Under the pieces are notes generated by a model that ran no database searches, was not told the origin of the DNA, and saw nothing but the letters and a program-made list of their open reading frames with translations. From NCBI GenBank assembly GCA_000827265.1, contig KN834863.1:83849-147848 (forward strand): DNA of 64,000 nt, read 5' to 3'. Below, piece by piece: positions 58,596 to 64,000 of the stretch. The translations under genes were made by a program, and so were the position numbers. Each line of letters begins with the position of its first letter. Positions within the stretch are counted from its first letter, which is position 1. Origin of the DNA: Collybiopsis luxurians FD-317 M1. Taxonomy: Eukaryota; Basidiomycota; Agaricomycetes; Agaricales; Omphalotaceae.

Positions 58596-59522
58596 TAGTG
58601 TTGCCGCGGCTCGGCTAGCCGCAAGTCGACTCATGTAGCTGCGGCTCTCACGCTTAGCCAGCTCAACAGCCGGAATGAGCTGACTTGAAAAAGCTTGAGC
58701 CGACTTGAGCTGGGGTCAAGCCGACTTGAAGCTGGCTAGCCAGATGGAAAAGAAGTAAAATACTTCTACAATGGCTACTGGCTGCAATAATATTAAGGGC
58801 ATAGGCAAACGAAAATTACAGGGTGCCAAGCCTCGAATGAGCGCTTAGCGGATGCTGTAGTTACGTTGCCTGATGTGATGTGAGTGACGTGGCACCGTGT
58901 AGTGACGTGCGATAGCATATACAGCCGTTTGCAAAAAGTTTTGCACATCGAGGCATTCAACTGTTGTTTATTTGTATTTGATATTTTGATACGGATTCTA
59001 TATATTCCAAGAGCCGGACACAAAGCCGACGCCCAAAGGAAAAGCAAACCGCTGATTTTGATAAGGATTGACCCACAGATGGCGTCGTTGGATGGTGGTT
59101 CCGTATGTTTTGGTGGGCCTGGGTCCCGAAATATATAGGACGACCAAATACAAATAAACAAGTGTTGAATAGTCGGAAATGCAAACCTTTTTGCAAACGG
59201 CTGTACATACTTGATACGTAAACATAATAAATAATAAATATCTACATAATTTAGAGTCGAAGTGAGGGCTAATGGAAAGAAAGAGGCTTTAGTGAACCAA
59301 AATACAATATATGAGATTTAAAATGAATTGCTGGATGATTGCAAGGCAATTGGCAATTGAGCTGGTAGGAGTCGACTGTCAGCCAGCTCCAAGCCGCGGC
59401 ATTCAGCTTGGAGCCGTGCGAAGCTGGCTCACATGCGGGCGCCCGCCGGCTGACTGGCTCGGCTCCAGCCCCTGATCGGCTCCGGCTATTAGCCGGCTTA
59501 TTCGCGAGTCGCGGCAACACTA
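58596..59522. mobile_element. hAT-like non-autonomous element, 927 bp
   Basis: Perfect 12-bp inverted ends TAGTGTTGCCGC and GCGGCAACACTA, with an exact 8-bp target duplication GTGCTACT (58588-58595, 59523-59530), the hAT hallmark. Subterminal regions are packed with AGCCGGC/GGCTCGGC/AGCTGGC words. No transposase inside. A 282-bp MITE (58922-59203) is nested in it. It sits just after the MFS stop. Confidence 0.92.
58922..59203. mobile_element. 282-bp TA-flanked MITE, copy 2, nested in hAT-like element
   Basis: Ends CAGCCGTTTGCAAAAAG and CTTTTTGCAAACGGCTG are nearly perfect inverse, with TA on each side. Same length as the copy at 52678; its ends are better preserved, so it is probably younger. 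Confidence 0.9.
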
Positions 59523-59530
59523 GTGCTACT

Positions 59531-60344
59531 CAGTGGATCTTTTCTGTTCCTTCCCTCGAGGTCCCTGAGTATTCTCCAGCAATGGAGGAAGTTGCATATT
59601 TTTTTTCGACGGTGACTTCGGACTTTGAATAATTTTAAATTTAGCCAACACATGCATCACACGTGACATACTCCCTTGCTCTTCCCTCTTCTTCGAGTCT
59701 TATTATTAAAGCTTTCAATCCCTCTCCTTAGACTCCAGCTGCATTTTCCGCTGCTGCTCAGAAATCTGGCGTATATGTAGATTCACTAGGTTTCAAGTCT
59801 AATCCATGGAAGCAGGATTAGGGTTCGATTTGGATACGGCTTGGGTATCATTCAAATTCTTTTTTTTTCTTTCTTTTTTCTTTTTTTCTCTTCCCTTCTA
59901 TACACTGGTCTAGTTTTCTGTTGCAGCGTCACTGTGTTCAGGTGACATCCTTTGTATTCATTACGGAGCGGTCAAGAGTGACAACGAGCGAACTCGAGTT
60001 GCCTGCAGACACGGAACCGGATCCCCGTGGAAAGTGGGATGACTAGTGGCATGCTCAATTTTTTCGAGATATTGTTTTTACTTGCTTTTCTATCTTGATT
60101 TCCTGTTTCAGACCATGTCAAGGGTGCCTGACAGCGTACGTGTGGCTGTCGGACCCTCGAAAATGTATTTGATTGGACAGAAATAAATCTATAAATCTAT
60201 CTCTCATTTTATTTCTCTTTATGCATGTAATTTCACAAAATAACCAGTGTCCTCACAAGAAGCAACTCATCCAATTATCTTTAGACCACAAGCGCATTCT
60301 TCAACTTCGCCCTTGTTATACCTCATTTATATTCAATCGTTCTT
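59531..60344. other. intergenic, T-rich, nothing recognised
   Basis: Includes a long T tract with scattered C near 59862-59890. No gene, repeat end or RNA signature seen. Confidence 0.4.
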
Positions 60345-61425
60345 CAGTGTATTGTGATGCTCCAAAAGAGCCAACCTTGATTAAACTTGGCTTTCCAATC
60401 TAGACTGAGGTGCTCAACTACAGCTTCAATCTTCAGTCTCTCCAAGATCTGCTTCCCAAATTCATCCACAAGAATTCTCTCCCACATCTCCTTCCAACTC
60501 GACAGTGAATGACAGAATGTCTTTCCAAATTCCATTTGTTGGTAACCCTTGGATGCCGTAGGGCTTCCGCGGTGTCTACCAAAGATGATGGTTTCAGAAT
60601 TTGCTGTTATTGTTGATATTGAGAAGAGCAACCAAGCGGTGTGCAAGGTCCAGCTGCTTCTCCTCATCGAACAGATAGAACAGGGCACCTGCATATAGTA
60701 TATTGATCTTACCTCGAAGCCCTTTCAAGCCGGAGGATCCTGCCTTCTCTTCGAGAGTTTTGGGTCGAAGAGATAGTTGGAAAATATCGTCGGCGAAGAA
60801 TTTGATTGGGGTAGGCGAATTTGAGCTGTGATCATCTCTGTACAGTGTGTATCCTTCCTAGACAAACTCAGGTAGCAAATCACATCCATACACATTGTGT
60901 TTCAAGGTACTAATTGGATATCCATCTTATACCAGTTTCTGAACATCTGTTCTTACTATATTCCAGCTCATGAGTTTTTCCATCCTTCATGGAGAACTCA
61001 GATGCAACGTACTGCAACATCCTAGATCCATGACTACTGGAGCATTTTCAAGAGAAGGTCTGTGAGCATATTCTAATATCTGATTGTAGATTGCATTCCT
61101 TTGCATAAAAAAGGAAATGAAATGAAAGTGTCGAATGCATGGGTATGGGAGAGCTTTGCTACAAAAGTTTGGCATTTGATCATCTGGATTTTGGTGTGCA
61201 GACATTTTCGATGCTTACTATGCGCTGTAGAAGAGAGTCAGTCAGATACACTTCTGCCAGAACAGATTACTCATGCTTCCCTCCTCTTCAACAGAATACC
61301 CCGGACTTGTTCAATGTTCAGATCTTCTCTTATGATCTTGCTGATAAATTCAGCAGTGTCTGGAGTGATGGTCAAATCTTCTTTGTCGAGACTTTAAACT
61401 GGGTAGGATGACATTGCTTTGAATT
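60345..61425 (-). pseudogene. SAM-dependent methyltransferase, decayed
   Basis: From the N terminus: LDKEDLTITPDTAEFISKII, REDLNIEQVRGIL, then PYPCIRHFHFISF and VVMDLGCC (motif I of class I methyltransferases). A broken middle follows, then LFDEEKQLDLAHRLVALLNI, IIFGRHRGSP and CHSLSSWKEMWERILVDEF near the end. This is the order of the small fungal methyltransferases found in many secondary-metabolite loci. Stops and frame changes occur throughout, especially 60.7-61.0 kb. Confidence 0.72.
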
Positions 61426-62169
61426 CTTCCTAGAGGCAAGAAAGTGTTGTAAATTTATATATCTGGCAAGTGCCTGTTTCTTTGCAGTGGCTTAACCTAT
61501 CTGGAAGCTCATTTTCTCCTTGAAATCCTTCAGTTCTGGAGATCATGGTGGAATAACATACAGATTGTATTGTTTCGGCATTGGTAGTGGCAACTGGAAT
61601 CTGTTTAGAAATGCCGCTTTATAAACTTCACTTCAGGTTGTATCTCATGCCCAAGACATTATAGTACCTCCTCCAATCTTGAACATTCCCATTTTTGACA
61701 GTCAGGGTATGAGTGCGAACAAGTACAGTGCCGCCTGCCGACAAGCTTTGGAAGATGCTCACAGAGCTTCTGGCTCACTTCTCCTGAAGTTTTGCCATGA
61801 GACTTTTCTGATGGAATATAAAATAACATGATGTTTGTTCAAACAAACAATAAAAAAGGCCCAAAATTGTTCAACCATTTGAATGCGACTTCAGCTCACT
61901 TTAGGAGACTGATAATAGTTAGTTAGTTATTACACAGCATGGGTTGCTGTGGAACTGCTGGATGCAATGGAGATTGTATTTAAGTACATGATTAGGAACT
62001 GTAACTGTACAAACAGTTAATTCTAATACTTTGAGGCTGTGGTCTTTCCTCCCCCCAATTGCAACCAACCCTGCAGTTGCACAGCAGACGGGCTCAATAC
62101 CTCAAGGGCAAAGGTAGATCTGCAGTGAATGAGGAGCTCCATCAAAAATGGTGTCGATTAGTACTCCTT
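61426..62169. other. intergenic, nothing certain
   Basis: Low CG. Short frames only. It may include decayed 5' sequence of the methyltransferase relic. Confidence 0.35.
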
Positions 62170-63300
62170 TCCATTTACAACTGATTCTCCTGCCTACTCT
62201 CATGCCGACCATTACTCTCCGGGAGATTCAATGTCAATCCTGGCATGCAACAGAATTCAGCTCTTCCCCATAGTTGACAGACCTTGTGTATGAATTTTGC
62301 TGTACCTACTACCAGTTTCCAGCTGAATACAACCGCTTTTAACCAATATAAAGCCTCATTATTAGAGCAGGGACTCAGAAAGATAGATCCCAATGATTTT
62401 TCAATGTGCACATGGAAATCACCCCTAAGTACAAGTACACCTTTATCTGCTAGGCATTGCAATATGGCATGCTGCGGGGTTTCAGGTTCTGAATGACAGT
62501 AATGGCATAGTTTGCATTCCATGGCAATTTTAAGATTTTAGAATGAATTGGACCAGTGGAGCCTTTCAGACACAAAGATGCATTGACCTCTCAGCAACCA
62601 TGTCAAGGTACATCTATGCTCTGCATCAAGCACCAAAATTAAGTAGTGCTGGAGAGCACTGGCAATCCTCTTTGCTCGGGCCTTCCTTCTGAGGTTCCCA
62701 GTGATTGTGCAACAGGTAGAGTCTCTTATTACCTGTGACATCTCTCTCCAGTTGTCAGCGGGCCACATTGATCACCTGGTTGCGAAGGCTCAAAATCATG
62801 TCAGTGCAAGAAAGAATATCTTTTTGCAGACAAACCGGTTCCGGAAGTCTGCTGAGCACAATGCAGAGGTCACTGAGCCAGCAGCTAATATTCTTTTCGT
62901 GCATCTCTGCATTGGCCTTCAGTGCCAGGAATGCATATGAATCTTTATTGGGATTAATCAGATATCCCAGATAGTTGATAGCGAGGAGAATTTGTTCATA
63001 CTCCGCTGGAAGTAACCCAGTCTCTGTGCGGAGCGGCATTATAATTGAGTGGGAACTTACCCTGAAATGTCAGCACAAGAATGACTGCTGGACTTTTGTC
63101 AGACCCTTTTTGGCCTTGGAGTCTACATTACAGATGATATTGCATCCATAAGTCAACTGACAATTCACCAGGGCATTATATAATTGACAACCAATCTTTG
63201 GGGGAAGTTCAGACTGTCCAATGTACAACTCTAAATCAAAGATCTGTCAGGATGCCTGTTGCACAGCTTCACCTGCTAGTCCCACGTAATGCTACCAATT
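62170..63300 (-). pseudogene. LINE reverse-transcriptase C-terminal region
   Basis: The minus strand reads IGCQLYNALVNCQLTYGCNI, then PLRTETGLLPAEYEQILLAI, NYLGYLINPNKDSYAFLAL and CWLSDLCIVLSRLPEPV. It continues to CKLCHYCHSEPETPQHAILQ, a CxxC...ETPQHxxxxC zinc pattern. This is the thumb-to-zf-RVT part of the basidiomycete non-LTR elements. The RT core is absent. Different from the LINE piece at 21.5 kb. Confidence 0.7.
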
Positions 63301-63455
63301 GGTAGTGTTAACAGTATTTCACCTGATACAGTTAAATATAATCAAAACTCTATATTTTAAGGAATTTCTCTGCTATCAGATATCAGGAACTATGTGTACT
63401 TATACTGAGGCACTTGAGATTGCATAAAGCACCTTCATCATATTGAAGAAAATAC

Positions 63456-63925
63456 TTCTTTCCCCAGAGTGCCAGGGCCAGCCTAAGGACACCCCACAAT
63501 CCTAGGCAATCATCAGGAAAAGTACTTTTTTCCCAGAGAGCCAGGGCCAGCCTAGGGACAACCCCCCAATCCTAAGTAACCTCAATTATCCTGAAAAACC
63601 CTGAAGCAACCTGGGATCTCTGGGGCCACTGAGGTCAGCTCAGGCTGCACTCAGGCTTCACAGGATCCTTGAGGTTTCCTAGGATTGGGGGGGGGGTGTC
63701 CCTAGGCTGGCTCTGGCTCTGGCTCTCTGGGCAATAGGGCATTTTTCCTGATGATCCCAAGCAATCTGGGAGACTCAAGGTCCCCTGGAAGCAGCCTGAG
63801 CTGATCTCAGTGACTCTGGGGATCCCAGGCTGCTTCAGACTGCTTGACAACTTTAGCTTGAGGCTGCCTAGGATTGGGGGGAAGGGGGTGTCCCTAGGTT
63901 GGCCCTGGCACTCTGAGAAAAATAT
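63456..63925. mobile_element. MITE with inner nested relative
   Basis: Outer ends: GAAAATACTTCTTTCCCCAG then AGTGCCAGGGCCAGCC at left, matched inverted at right (GGTTGGCCCTGGCACTCT). An inner copy at 63511-63755 has CATCAGGAAAAGTAC and its inverse ending TTTTTCCTGATG. Both share the inner word GCCTAGGGACA(C/A)CCCCC followed by AATCCTA. Confidence 0.7.
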
Positions 63926-63948
63926 TTTTTCAGATATACATCAGGAAA

Positions 63949-64000
63949 AAGGCCCTATAGCCCAGGCACATATGGGTTGTTATGGGCTGTCCTCAGGCAG
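63949..64000. mobile_element. terminus of a CATCAGG MITE, cut by window end
   Basis: CATCAGGAAAAAGGCCCTAT continues to the window edge and is the inverse of 36120-36186. Confidence 0.75.

Noticed and set aside
1..64000. CRISPR arrays, rRNA or tRNA genes
   Set aside because: No regularly spaced repeats with unique spacers and no recognisable RNA gene on reading both strands; tRNAs could be missed without a covariance search.

Overview
The window looks like nuclear DNA of a mushroom-forming basidiomycete (Agaricomycetes). Genes have many introns of 46-77 nt with GT-AG ends, and the gene families are fungal: an adenylation-thiolation-reductase enzyme, a Zn2Cys6 factor, PDGG-type MFS carriers and Dabb proteins. 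The transposons include a fungal-type Helitron with a DUF6570-like front end. I saw no rRNA, tRNA, CRISPR or prokaryotic operon.

Layout. 1-6.8 kb (minus): a Helitron Rep-helicase gene open at the left edge, broken by four stops and one frameshift, with a ubiquitin-protease-like cysteine box near its C terminus. 7-20.6 kb: a purine-skewed block of six multi-exon genes on both strands (185-aa protein, PIF1-like helicase, MYND-finger protein, Ser/Pro-rich protein, 316-aa acidic-tailed protein, F-box/nucleotidyltransferase-like protein). Splice phases agree almost throughout and the only lesions seen are in-frame TGAs. Parts of the same gene set recur in broken form at 32.8-34.0 kb and inside a Tc1/mariner-type element at 41.4-43.5 kb. 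The block therefore looks like a multicopy, mobile-associated cassette and is the best candidate for an undescribed system here.

20.6-33 kb: a LINE tail, then CpG-rich ordinary genes: a 1077-aa A-T-R enzyme, an extended SDR, a stray A-T-R C-terminal piece, a classical SDR, a Dabb protein and a membrane protein. 33-48.8 kb: a CpG-poor transposon island holding cassette remnants, inverted-repeat elements, hAT and Gypsy fragments, and a full-length Copia (GATTC target duplication, 3.4% LTR divergence) with the Tc1/mariner element nested in it. 49-58.4 kb: a C2H2/Zn2Cys6 factor, a broken cytochrome P450 and an intact MFS carrier. 58.6-64 kb: a hAT-like element with an 8-bp duplication, a broken methyltransferase, a LINE fragment and nested MITEs.

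Together the A-T-R enzyme, SDRs, Dabb protein, regulator, P450, carrier and methyltransferase resemble a secondary-metabolite locus split and partly decayed by transposons. That grouping is inferred from family and position only. Across unrelated elements the commonest lesion is TGA where an arginine CGA is expected, which points to C-to-T mutation at CpG.
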